Source: Isoetes taiwanensis (Eukaryota; Streptophyta; Lycopodiopsida; Isoetales; Isoetaceae). From it: a stretch of DNA of 64,000 bases. Position 1 is the stretch's first letter. The number at the start of each line of letters is the position of its first letter. The notes below the pieces were generated by a model. It was not told the DNA's origin, did no database searches, and worked only from the letters and a program-made list of their open reading frames with translations. Position numbers and translations under genes: made by a program. Below, one piece after another: positions 22,034-30,884 of the stretch. The DNA lies in NCBI GenBank assembly GCA_021234155.1, contig JAJEKV010000002.1:44498952-44562951 (forward strand). Reading direction: 5' to 3'.

Positions 22034-22708
22034 TCAATCCATGTTTTTCCACGTATTTAACAAGGTGTGGTTCCATGTCACCGCTCTATCCAGGTTCTGG
22101 TACGAATCTAACACTTCACCCACCGTCATCCCCATAGCCAAATTATGCATAATAGACACAAACTTCACCGTAAAATCATCCGGTCCCAAAGTTTTTTTTG
22201 GATCGTAAGATGGTGGATTCGTGGCCTGTGTTTGATTGTAGAAGCATTTGAGAGCATCATCATCCACTATGATTATATCATCCTTATTCTCGATACCAAG
22301 TTCGGTCCATCATGTTACTCAAGTGTTTGATGAAGATAGGTTTGCCTGTTGGATCCTTGGGATTAGTGAACTTCACACATTTGTTACGATCCCAAAGGGT
22401 CAACCAATTTCTACGCGATTTCCCAGTGCCTCCAAAGTATCCTTGATGTTCCTTAGTTCCATGGATGACCAAATACCAACTCGAAATAACCTCAATGCCT
22501 CGCCTAGCATCTCCTTCAAGCGCGGCCGCGGATAGATCCACTTGGTGTTTGATTCTACCGGTGTCCGGATGAAACCGTTCTCTAGCCACTTTATTTTTCG
22601 AAAAGTCTTGCAAAGGACTCCGTTTAGGTCTAACACCACAACCTTCTTAGAAAAACGCAATGGAAGTTGAAACATCAAACATGTATCCGGGTCAAGAAGA
22701 TACGACAT
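22034..22708 (-). pseudogene. FCP1/NLI-interacting-factor-like HAD phosphatase, frame-broken
   Basis: The minus-strand frames line up as one small HAD phosphatase of the FCP1/SCP type, enzymes that remove phosphate from serine in proteins such as RNA polymerase II tails. Motif I is KKVVVLDLNGVLC (22640-22600), where Asp-x-Asn replaces the usual D-x-D. It is followed by IYPRPRLKEMLGEA, FRVGIWSSMELRNIKDTLEA (motif II, S/T), then LWDRNKC, PIFIKHLSNM, and IIIVDDDALKCF (motif III/IV acidic pair) in another frame. The last part reads YDPKKTLGPDDFTVKFV. At least two frame changes occur. The Met at 22708 or 22675 is the likely start. Asp-x-Asn is seen in plant FCP1-like paralogues, so activity is uncertain even if the frames are artefacts. 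It lies in a block of short minus-strand genes bordered by CACGC..GCGTG palindromes. Confidence 0.65.
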
Positions 22709-22725
22709 AACACAAACAATACAAA

Positions 22726-22865
22726 CGCGCCAAGCGTGATTTGAAATAGTCATAACCAAATCGCGCCTCGCGCGGATTTAGTTTTGACAACGAAAAATAA
22801 TCAAAGCACGCTTTGGCGCGATTTAATTCAAAGGTAATACAAATTAAATCACGCGTGGCGCTTAT
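22726..22865. promoter_or_regulatory. Cluster of four CACGC..GCGTG-type palindromes upstream of the FCP1-like gene
   Basis: Short inverted repeats gcgccaagcgtg, tcgcgcctcgcgcg, gcacgctttggcgcg and cacgcgtggcgc occur within 140 bases, separated by AT-rich sequence with aaatca/tgattt flanks. They sit just upstream (minus strand) of the FCP1-like start and downstream of the next minus-strand frame. The position suggests a regulatory or end-of-gene role, which is inference. Confidence 0.5.
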
Positions 22866-22879
22866 TTCGTCGGCAAGGC

Positions 22880-24080
22880 CATACCTATCATCTTCGGGCC
22901 ACGGCCATCTCGGATCATTCTCCCTCCGCCACCCTTAATCTTCGCCTTCTTCTCGACTGGTAGAATTGTTATTTTCTATTAGTTCCGCCAAGTCCTTCAC
23001 AACCGACATTATTTTACTATTGATTTGGCAAAACCCGCGGAATCACTAGAGCCGCCTTTGCCTTCATTTTCGGTTTCCCCGCCAATTATTTCATTGTTAA
23101 CCGCGTGAATCTACTCTATTGTTGCTTGCATCACCCTTAATGTGGGCAAGGATATTCCCTAAGTTCGCCGCCATCACAAGATACTTTGAGCAACCAGTTT
23201 AGCAGCTATTTGTTCATTACCGCTTTCCTTATCGCCGCTAGATTACTAGTTCCCTCTCCAGAGCAACGCCCACTTTCGAATTGGACAAGTCTACTTAGAC
23301 TTTTGATTGCTGATGATTTCAGGTTGCCATAAGGGCCTTTAGGAGACTTGGCAAGCACATGCATGAGGAATGGTTCAAGAAAGTCTTTGGCCTGCTCATC
23401 ACTCACAAAGCATTGACATCTTCTTGCACCCATAAGAGCCTCTCGGGCAATATAACCTCCAACATGAAGCTCCAAGCAGGTTGTATCAATTGAGCAAATG
23501 CCTCACGAGGTAAGCAGCCATAGACGGGGAAATCCATTTTTATTTAAGGGCCCTTCTCCTTAGTTTGTAGCTCGTGATTTTGATTTCCCCACTTAGAGGG
23601 GGTCCCGATCCTCATCCTCTTTCGACTCATCCCCGTTTCGACCGATCCCGATCCGTATGAAAGAATATAGTTCTTAAGTCCGGATCATCTAGAAGAAAAC
23701 ATTCCCATGCACCGCTATTGTCACCCTTGGCCTTAGCAATATCATATTCCTCGTCCGACAAAGATGGATATCATAATAAAGATCACATGTGCCATCTTCC
23801 GCGCTCGTTCATGACTCATTATCCTTAACATCATATATTAGGCATCCCTCCCTAATAACTTTGAGGCACTCCGCATCATGAGCAGCAGATAGTGCATGCA
23901 GATGTGACTCACCAAGGACAAACGATGACAATAGTGAAGGACCTCTCGGTTGTCAATCCTATCACCTGGTAAAGAAGCTTTGTAGTCCTTACGGTTCATG
24001 CCCATATCTCCTCTCCCACCCTGGCCGTCCAACACAAAGAGTGATATATTTTTAAGGCCGGTTGAATCGGGCAAGAGACC
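22880..24080 (-). pseudogene. Unknown minus-strand gene region, frame-broken
   Basis: Several minus-strand stretches look coding but are in different frames: LFVLDGQGGRGDMGMNRKDY and KASLPGDRIDNREVLHYCHR (about 23940-24060), SDEEYDIAKAKGDNSGAWEC and LLDDPDLRTIFFHTD (about 23640-23780), and ELHVGGYIAREALMGARRCQ with LVQFESGRCSGEGTSNLAAI (23215-23475). Composition is protein-like and acidic in places. I recognise no domain. The pieces may be one protein of roughly 350-400 residues or two adjacent ones. Confidence 0.35.
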
Positions 24081-24099
24081 TTTGTACCCAATGGAGACC

Positions 24100-24860
24100 T
24101 AATCTTTGGGCCGGTGTCGTCTTCTCCGGTAATCTTCTTCACAAGGGCCACTTTTCTTCTCAACTCGGCCCGGTACCTTAGGGGTAGAGTCTCCTTATGT
24201 TTTGTATTTTTAGCCTTCCAATTCTTTAGGAAGTCCTTTGACCGAATACAAACTTCTTGATGTCATCATTCTTGAACCTTGTATTTGTCCAAAGAATCCA
24301 ATTTCGAGGATAATGCCACATCCCCCGATAGCCTTTGTAACTCAGCTCCTACACCTGACTTCATTGTATGCGCACATCCTTTACATGATCGGCAAAGACT
24401 CAACGAAGGACATCCTATCCTTGGTGAAAGCACCCTTCTTGTATAAGACTTCCTTCTTTAAAATCGGTCTAAAACCCAAATGGTCTCGGTAATGCCTAGC
24501 CCCCGAGTCTTTCTCATCTCTGTCACATTCAAGTCAAAGATGCTTACATCAACAGAGGCACCCTACCCATAGTATCTGGCAGCTTCCCCTTGTGCATAAG
24601 CGCCCCTGAATTCATTCCACTTGAGCCATCGCCTCCTTACAAAACACAATCTTATACGAAGTCTGTTGGTCCCGACTGCTGGATGAGCTTTCGTAAGGAT
24701 CTCGCAATGTCATCACCACCTTTTTTCTTTGATTTTCTTGCGTCTTCTTCTTCTCCTCAGATAATTGTCTCATGCGAGAGTCCGCTCCGGCAGCTTGAAT
24801 GCCTCAGACTTTGACCCCATGCAATGCGGTGGGCAATGGGCAGCCATATTCCACCCACTG
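24100..24860 (-). pseudogene. Unknown minus-strand coding remnants
   Basis: Minus-strand pieces such as RYRAELRRKVALVKKITGED (about 24125-24180), HYRDHLGFRPILKKEVLYKK (about 24440-24500) and MRQLSEEKKKTQENQRKKVV (about 24710-24770) have the lysine/arginine-rich, helical look of a real protein, but they lie in different frames and match no family I can name. They may belong to the same transcription unit as the ParB-like fragment upstream. Confidence 0.3.
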
Positions 24861-24929
24861 TTGACGGGCGGCGCAGCTTGTTCAACGTATGGACTTGCAA
24901 TAGTACGGACATTGAATCAAAGATCATAG

Positions 24930-25190
24930 AATAGAAACACGCGCATTGATTTGAATAGAATTGATGAAGAGAAAAATCACGCTGGCGTGAAATGAATAAA
25001 GTTACTAATGCAATTCATGCCAGCGTGCTTTCAAATCAAACCAATTACGCCAGCGTGTTTTTCAAATCAATAATTCCACGCCAGCGCGTGTTTTCAAATC
25101 AATTGGTTGACTTGAAAACACGCGTGAATTGATTGATTTCAAAACACTGGAATTGGTTTGATTTTGAAAGCACGCCGCGCGGAATACAAT
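24930..25190. repeat. Cluster of CACGC..GCGTG palindromes
   Basis: At least seven related words occur in 260 bases: cacgctggcgtg (24978), atgccagcgtgc, acgccagcgtgt, cacgccagcgcgtg, acacgcgtgaatt and gcacgccgcgcg. Spacers are variants of tttcaaatcaat / attgatttgaaa, so flanks are also partly inverted with respect to one another. There is no coding signal. The unit resembles a regulatory or origin-like array. Confidence 0.6.
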
Positions 25191-25253
25191 TTATGAAACC
25201 GGGTTGATTACCTTTTGTATAGAAATGTCTTCCCCATTTCATTCAAAGTTGCA

Positions 25254-26020
25254 CTAATCTCGACCAAATCTGCAGTGAAGTATTGGCATCCAAGATACGA
25301 CACCTCCTATAACGTATAGTGATTGTAGAACACTTTTGGCCCGTTTGTTACGCACCGATGATGGCCTTTTGTGCCTCAACGGAATGCCGCCCGTCGATGA
25401 TGACATATTTAATATCATCACTTGATAATAGCTCCACGGACGTTCATCCACACAAACAGCTTGTTCGAGATCATATCCCAAGGTAGCACATCCACGGCAT
25501 AGGCATTTGACCTGGATTACTAATCATGCTCTGGAACAATCTCCATGGCATGTCTTTGGATCATATCTCCCCGCTAACATAAATGGAGCTTGGTGAAACG
25601 GATGAGGGACTTCACATGGATCGCAAAAAGTTTCCTTAAGACCCAATGGATAATGGTCGGGCCAGACTTATTCAACTTTGTTCATGGCCTCTAGTTGCGC
25701 CACTGGGTCCTGTTCATTCTCAAAAACGAAGCCTCCATGCCTTCGACAACTGCAGGTTGAACATTCTTCCCTAGATCTAGGACCCTTTTTAGAAGCTTTC
25801 AAGTCACTAATTCCCTAGCTTGTCAGCAAATAGTGACTTGGTGTCGGTTTAGTGAACATGCCTCACATACGGTACCGTAACCCCTTGGCAAATAGATATT
25901 GGCGTAATCGCTACATTGGTTGGCCAACCATACTTAAAACATGTCTCGAGCGTTCACATCCTGTCTTCATGAACGTATCCTTGTATGCGAGCTCTACAAA
26001 TGAGTAAGTCCGAGCGGATC
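25254..26020 (-). pseudogene. ParB-like domain fragment, frame-broken
   Basis: The clearest motif is IKYVIIDGRHSVEAQKAIIG (about 25355-25415, minus strand), which resembles the 'vIDGxHRvxAxxxlg' loop of ParB/sulfiredoxin-fold domains. Upstream on the same strand are ELAYKDTFMKTGCERSRHV and KYGWPTNVAITPISI in different frames (about 25880-26000), a cysteine-rich CSTCSCRRHGGFVFENEQDP (about 25720-25775) and FMLAGRYDPKTCHG. I recall ParB-like genes of this layout in repetitive parts of moss and fern genomes, but their function is not known to me. The Arg of the usual 'H-R' pair is Ser here. The call rests mainly on one motif. Confidence 0.35.
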
Positions 26021-26030
26021 TTTCTTACGC

Positions 26031-26390
26031 TTACGCGGTAATCTCCAAGAGCAATTTGCGGTGGGTGTCATCCTCTTCCTCACAAGAGATTAGGATCCCT
26101 TGTTTGGCCATCTTATGCGCTTCCTTTTTCCTCGAGAAGAGAGTTAAGTCGAGCTTGCCATTTGTCTTGGCAAGGTCAACGCACCACTCGGCACCCTCGC
26201 CCATTTCCTCTTGAGCGGTGGTCAAGTGGTTGCTATAAGAATCGGCCCTTCATCATCTAAGGTGAGATCATATGGTACCGCGATCCGGGTCAAATCGCCC
26301 TTGCTTTCTTGGCAGGATTAGAACCCGAATTAGTAGGGTTTTCTTCCTCTTGAGCAATCGCAAATGAAGATGAGCACTTTTAGAGTATTC
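26031..26390 (-). pseudogene. Short unknown acidic gene downstream of a CACGC palindrome, frame-broken
   Basis: The minus strand reads SSSFAIAQEEENPTNSGSNP and AKKARA near 26280-26375, then after frame changes PYDLTLDDEGPILIATT and finally TAQEEMGEGAEWCVDLAKTN with KMAKQGILISCEEEDDTHRK, ending at the stop at 26031. If joined it would be a small acidic protein of about 115 residues. No family is recognised. It begins about 50 bases from the palindrome at 26438-26454. Confidence 0.35.
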
Positions 26391-26399
26391 AGAACAAGA

Positions 26400-26455
26400 G
26401 ATCACGCCATGCGGCATTTAAACCTAAATTAGTACAAATCACGCTTTGGCGTGTT
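26400..26455. promoter_or_regulatory. Palindrome pair upstream of the 26.0-26.4 kb gene
   Basis: tcacgccatgcgg (26402) and tcacgctttggcgtgttgg (26438-26455) flank a 25-bp AT-rich spacer with ttaaacctaaatta. They lie immediately upstream (minus strand) of the acidic reading frame, matching the layout at 22.7, 29.3 and 30.5 kb. Confidence 0.5.
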
Positions 26456-27529
26456 GGTATCTCCTATTATTGACCATGCTATCGTTAATTTGAAACTAAA
26501 TTATTTTGCATCCACATTTTAAGCTACATACCCTTCATGAATCCATATTTCACACTATTTAACCTCATTGAACATTGCTATCTCCAACCTGCCTAACACC
26601 GCTATATTCTATATATAAAATGAGCAAAATTATGTTCTACTAAGCGGACAATGAGCATTAATCGATGTTAATACTTAAAATTCATGCAAAGCATAATAAC
26701 TCAAACTCATGCAAAGCATATTAAGTGAAAGGAAATATCTCAAATTCATGCAAGCATAATACTCTCCACACAAAGGTGTATTCTCGTGGCAAATTAAATA
26801 CCTTGAATAGGGTTTACGGTATTCTCGTGGTATTCTCGATCAACGTCCTTCGAAACTTGAGAAGAGCGGGTTTAGAGATTCCTCTTCCACCGCTTCCTCT
26901 GCCCCGTGGCCCCACCGACCTCGATTCGCTTTAGAAGACATCTCCTGAGTCGCCTAGTAACAGAGTCCGGAAGGTCGCTTCTGATATCGCTACTTTCGAG
27001 CTGCTTTCAAGAAATAGCTTTTTCTACCTCAGACGAGAAATAGAGAAATTTGAATTTCAAGAAAACACAAAATGCGATTTGAAATATTCTTGACACATAC
27101 AAATAATAATGATTTAAGACCCGTCGCCGACTTCTTTTCATTAAGTTTTAAAATCCCGCCAAATTTATCCCGCCTAAACGTAGTTAACCTAATCTTTCTT
27201 CTAATTGAATTTCCCCGAAGCGCCCGAGTTTCCATAGCGCTTCGGCTTCTCAAATCAGCTTCGAGAGACTCAAATCAGCTTCTCAAGAATGGCTACGCAC
27301 TCGGTACTCATCTCATTCCAATAGCTTGAACATTAATTTCCAATAGTAGGTGTTCGAATAGCAATTTTTCGCAGTTGTCGAAGATGAATGTTTCATGTTA
27401 ACTACAAATCAGAAAAAAGGAAAGTAGGATTATGCAAGATCGACTCCATCGATCCGGATCAGAATATCATGGAATTCGCCGGGGATAAGTATGTCCGAAG
27501 TTCTGATGATTAACTTCTTTGCACTATGG

Positions 27530-27612
27530 ATGAAGCTTTACCTCAGACACCCGGTGGGGATACGGTTGGAGAAAGTGTTGGAACATTTGTTGCATGGCCA
27601 AGAAACCGCTTA
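27530..27612 (+). pseudogene. Fragment resembling plant transposon protein motif (VGTFVAWP)
   Basis: A plus-strand frame reads LPQTPGGDTVGESVGTFVAW followed by PRNRLKR. A 'GxxVGxFVxWP' phrase is found in plant En/Spm-associated proteins and in DUF8039-like domains as far as I recall. The match is short and ends at a possible gt donor after 27617. It could be an isolated exon. Confidence 0.25.
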
Positions 27613-27746
27613 AAAAGGTATGTAACATGTATTACATTGTAGAAATATAGAAGTAGACAAAATTTGTTGTATTCATTGGAAAAAGATTACAATTGTATAT
27701 AATCTGGATAAACCGGATAAACCGGACAAAATCCCAGACTATTGTT

Positions 27747-28049
27747 TCAAGCCCGGTCATCGAGTAGCCGGGCTATCGATACTCCCATTTCCATTGCGGG
27801 GCATAGTGAATTCTTCTCGTAAAACCCCAAAGAAAAACACTCGTGCTCTAGCTCCACCACCCCACCGCTTCCACCTCCACCTCCCCGCTCCTCCTCCCGC
27901 TCCACCTCCCCTGCTCCATTGGTTGAACCTCCAATGCATCGGGATAGCACCCGCGGTAGTGGTTCCATTGGTTGAGCCATCTCCATTGCATCAGATACCA
28001 CCTGTGGTAGTGGTTCGTGTTGGGGCATCAGGGCATAGAGGCTAACCAC
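27747..28049 (-). CDS. Low-complexity hypothetical reading frame with tandem repeat
   Basis: The 100-residue minus-strand frame is Pro/Gly/Glu-rich and holds a repeated PxVxSxxMxMAQPMEPLP unit, because the DNA has a tandem repeat of about 52 bp (27916-27967 and 27968-28019; ccattggttgarcc...). The opposite strand is also open (Pro-rich). Composition alone cannot decide the strand, and there is no recognised domain. Confidence 0.2.
   Translation of the reverse strand: MVSLYALMPQHEPLPQVVSDAMEMAQPMEPLPRVLSRCIGGSTNGAGEVEREEERGGGGGSGGVVELEHECFSLGFYEKNSLCPAMEMGVSIARLLDDRA
27916..28019. repeat. Two-copy tandem repeat, ~52 bp unit
   Basis: ccattggttgaacctccaat.. and ccattggttgagccatctcc.. begin two units, each continuing gcatc, gata/ccac and ggtagtggtt. 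The second copy carries a few substitutions. Confidence 0.65.
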
Positions 28050-28439
28050 TAAGAAACGCTAGCTCCTCATTTTGAATCTCGAGCCGACGGATGCGTAGAT
28101 TCACTCTCGATCAATGCATGTACTTGCATTCTCGAAGTGATTAGATAAGAGGGCGAGCCTCCTCGAGGCGATTGCAAGGGCCCCGTGAGCCCAGATCTAT
28201 CATTGCCCTCAAGGCTCCGCCGCCATCATCATTACTTGATCCAAGTACTCCGTGGGTTGCAAGATCGGTGCTCCAAAGCCGAACCGGGTGCTCTACCTGC
28301 GGTTCAACGGACCGAGATTGGAGCCTAAAACCGAGTCGGGAACGTGTGATTGCTGGCCCAAATGTAATTCCAATCCATCTTCGTCACCAAGGGTGATTAA
28401 TGTAACCCGCATCTATCAATAGGAAGTGAGCGAATATCG

Positions 28440-28755
28440 GTATTCACGCTGGCGTGTTATATTTCTTTATTTATAAACTTAGAAACTAAGAGACACGCCC
28501 GGGCGTGTTTAGCGTAAAAGTTGAAAGTAGGGATACAATTGTTTGCACGCGTGTAAACCGCTATATAGGAAAAACTATACACGCCGCTCGCGTGCATTCA
28601 AGAGCCAAATGCGGTAAATAATTGCCCGGCCTTTATCTATTTACATTTATCTATCCAGATGTTTTTTTTTTTTCCTCCTCATTGAATGCACGCCGAAGCG
28701 TGTATTCATGTTGAAGGCTAAGATTACCCTAAAAACACGCTTTTAGTGTTTCAAA
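28440..28755. repeat. Cluster of CACGC..GCGTG palindromes
   Basis: Six words in about 310 bases: cacgctggcgtg (28445), acacgcccgggcgtgt (28493), gcacgcgtgt (28544), acacgccgctcgcgtgc (28579), gcacgccgaagcgtgt (28688) and acacgcttttagtgt (28734). The one at 28493 is a perfect 16-base inverted repeat. The region is otherwise AT-rich and non-coding. Confidence 0.65.
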
Positions 28756-28910
28756 TATTATCTTTCGATTTTTCTAATGCTTTCTACTACACATTCATAA
28801 TAGAAACTTGCATGCAATAGCATGATTAATTCAGAAGAGAAACTCAAGAATTTATCGAAACAAAAAGAAGCGGATGAAGTTTATAAAAACTATTCCGGTT
28901 TTCATAAACA

Positions 28911-29260
28911 TCATCTTCCCCTCCTACCGAGCAAATGCAAAAGCTTGTCTTCTTGGATTAAACCCGCCATTGAGATGATACTTAAAACTAAATGAAAACT
29001 AACCTTGAGTTCCGAGGCTGGAAGGAGGATAGATGCTTGTGGTTTTAATTCGAGGCTTTTCGATTCGCAGACCTTAGTCCTGCTTTTGGTTTTAATTTCG
29101 AGTCTCCATGTCCTCTCGCTACAGGATGCTACTGTAACAAAAGGCATGAGTCTTTTAGTAAGTTAGGAATTGCCTAAAACCAAACATCTAACATTGATGA
29201 ATATAAATCTGCTCACCAAGATTTGGACGGCGGATCCAAACACGCTAGTTTAACCCCGGC
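28911..29260 (-). CDS. Hypothetical spliced minus-strand gene behind the upstream module at 29.3 kb
   Basis: A minus-strand frame from 29147 reads MPFVTVASCSERTWRLEIKT, then KSRTKVCESKSLELKPQASI and LLPASELKVSF. Just upstream are a plausible donor (cttg|gtgagc, near 29219) and acceptor (gttacag, near 29130), so the ORF could be a second exon. No domain is recognised. The reason to consider it real is the conserved module upstream (29300-29380), which also precedes the acidic gene at 30165-30419. Confidence 0.3.
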
Positions 29261-29299
29261 AAATCGTATGAAGGAAGGAAGAAAATGTAGGAACTTTGA

Positions 29300-29390
29300 G
29301 AGCGTAAAATGGATTTATATAGGCACAATTAGAAATAAGTTAGCGTGAATAATTGATTGCTTGAATTAACACGCTTTGGCGCATCGGGTC
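29300..29390 (-). promoter_or_regulatory. Upstream module copy 1: palindrome, TATATAA and GCGT boxes
   Basis: On the minus strand the order is gcgccaaagcgtgtt, aattcaagcaatcaatta, ttcacgctaa, an AT spacer, cctatataaatcc and ttacgctctcaaag. The block at 30458-30540 has the same order with about 75-80 percent identity by eye. The TATATAA and its distance to a downstream reading frame suggest a core promoter; this is inference. Confidence 0.55.
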
Positions 29391-30164
29391 TTCCCCCGCA
29401 TTATGACATGTATATGGTATATATGGAGAATATTGCATTTCATGCAATAAATTCTCACGGCAACATTTTATTCCATTCATTGCATTCAAAAAAAAAAAAA
29501 AAGAATTTCAAATTTTTATATAGGCTAAATTAAAAATAATTTTAAAGGCAAAATTATCAAGGCTAAAAATGACTTGTTGAGTTGGGGAATTGTTTTAGGT
29601 CGATAGGAAAATTTCCTATATCACATGATTGATTTATAGTGTTCCCTTGAGACTTTGTTGACACAAATGCACGAGACAAAATTTTGGAGAAAACACTTTG
29701 GGAGACAAAATGCTTGAGAAAAACAGTTTGATTTCATTCAAAATATTTTTATGTACGAGAAAAAAACTGCTTTGAAGAAAAACTGCTTTGAAGAAAAAGT
29801 TTGTGAAGAAAACTATTTGATTTCATTCAAAATTGATATGTACAGATGCCAAGAATGGCTTTTACAAAATGCGAAGGTTTTACAAAATGCCCGAAGGCTT
29901 TACAAGATGCGGGACTGTGATCATTGATCTTCCACGCCACGGAACAAAGAAGAAAGAAAGGTGTTAGAAAGAAAGAAAGGTGAAAAAAAAATAAAAAAAT
30001 GACATGCAAACCGGCTCATCTCTCGGCCATTCTAAAAACTGGTCGAATTCTCGACCTTCCTCCTCATCCTCTTCCTCCCCCTCCTCCTCCTCTTCCTCCT
30101 CCTCCTCTTCTTCAGAGATTTCATTCTCTCGTTTTCAGGTCAAGCCAACCCCGAGGGAGCGGTT

Positions 30165-30419
30165 TCATGCTCTTGGGAGGACATCTCCTCCCTCTTCCTC
30201 CAACTCCTCCTCTTCCTCCTCTTCCTCCTCTTGAGGAATGGAGGAATCAGAGGAGCTCAACTCCTCCTCTTCAAAATCAGCATCATCCTCTGAATCGGAA
30301 TCAGAGGAGAATTGGGCAAGGAAATCGATGAGCGGGGGGAAGAGAGGGGGTTCTTCAACCCGACGTCTCTTTGACGAGACCTCGGGTTCTTCATGAAGCG
30401 CTGAGGCGGAACGCTTCAT
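30165..30419 (-). CDS. Small acidic protein with nuclear-localisation-like motif
   Basis: The ATG at 30419 opens an 84-residue frame starting MKRSASALHEEPEVSSKRRR. Residues 12-22 hold the basic SSKRRRV motif. From residue 40 on the chain is almost entirely acidic/serine (FSSDSDSEDDADFEEEELSS, then a run of about ten Glu). A TATATAA box lies about 55 bases upstream inside a conserved module. The composition resembles nuclear acidic chaperone or transcription-activation regions, but the long (TCC)n tract in the DNA could produce such a frame by chance. No family is recognised. Confidence 0.4.
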   Translation of the reverse strand: MKRSASALHEEPEVSSKRRRVEEPPLFPPLIDFLAQFSSDSDSEDDADFEEEELSSSDSSIPQEEEEEEEEELEEEGGDVLPRA

Positions 30420-30457
30420 GGCGGGCAGAAAAAAAAAATTGGGACAGAATGGTCTTG

Positions 30458-30540
30458 AGAGCGTGAACCGGATTTATATAGGGTTAATTAGCTCTTAGCG
30501 TGAATAATTAATTGCCTCAAATAACACGCCAGGCGTACGA
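30458..30540 (-). promoter_or_regulatory. Upstream module copy 2: palindrome, TATATAA and GCGT boxes
   Basis: Read on the minus strand: gcctggcgtgttat, ttgaggcaattaatta, ttcacgctaagagc, taattaaccctatataaatcc, ggttcacgctctcaag, then the acidic gene's ATG about 40 bases on. It shares order and most bases with 29300-29390. Confidence 0.6.
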
Positions 30541-30884
30541 AATTCCCGCCAGCTATATTATCTAGGGTATATTATTATGGATAATAAATTCTCACGTCTA
30601 TTAGTTATATGTCTTTTCGTAATCATATATCCAAATTTTCGATAATTAAAATTTGGATATATTTATATAAATGTCATTTCCTTGTTGTTGCCATGAAAAT
30701 TCTTGTTTTAAATGATTTCGTTTACGCCCATTGTTATTATTATATTAAACCTATTTCCAAGGAATTTCTTGCTTTTAAAAAAATTTGATTTACCTCTACA
30801 TATTCCATAAATGTACGTACTTTTTTTATCTTATGGTGTAATAATTTTTTCTTACTCATTGACTAAAAAGGGTGCAATTTGCCT
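30541..30884. other. AT-rich intergenic stretch, nothing recognised
   Basis: No reading frame or repeat stands out. The sequence separates the minus-strand block from the plus-strand DUF7869-like pseudogene. Confidence 0.5.

Noticed and set aside
29999-30331. Plus-strand Pro/Ser-rich frames opposite the acidic gene
   Set aside because: They come from the (TCC)n tract. The minus strand has a TATA-bearing conserved module upstream, so that strand is preferred, though with modest confidence.
22034-30540. Giant-virus integration as the definite explanation of the 22-30 kb block
   Set aside because: No viral hallmark gene is seen, and at least one plausible intron occurs. It is kept only as an alternative in the findings.
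22726-30540. CRISPR-like array from the repeated palindromes
   Set aside because: Spacing is irregular (20 bp to kilobases), repeats are short and variable, there are no cas genes, and the DNA is eukaryotic.
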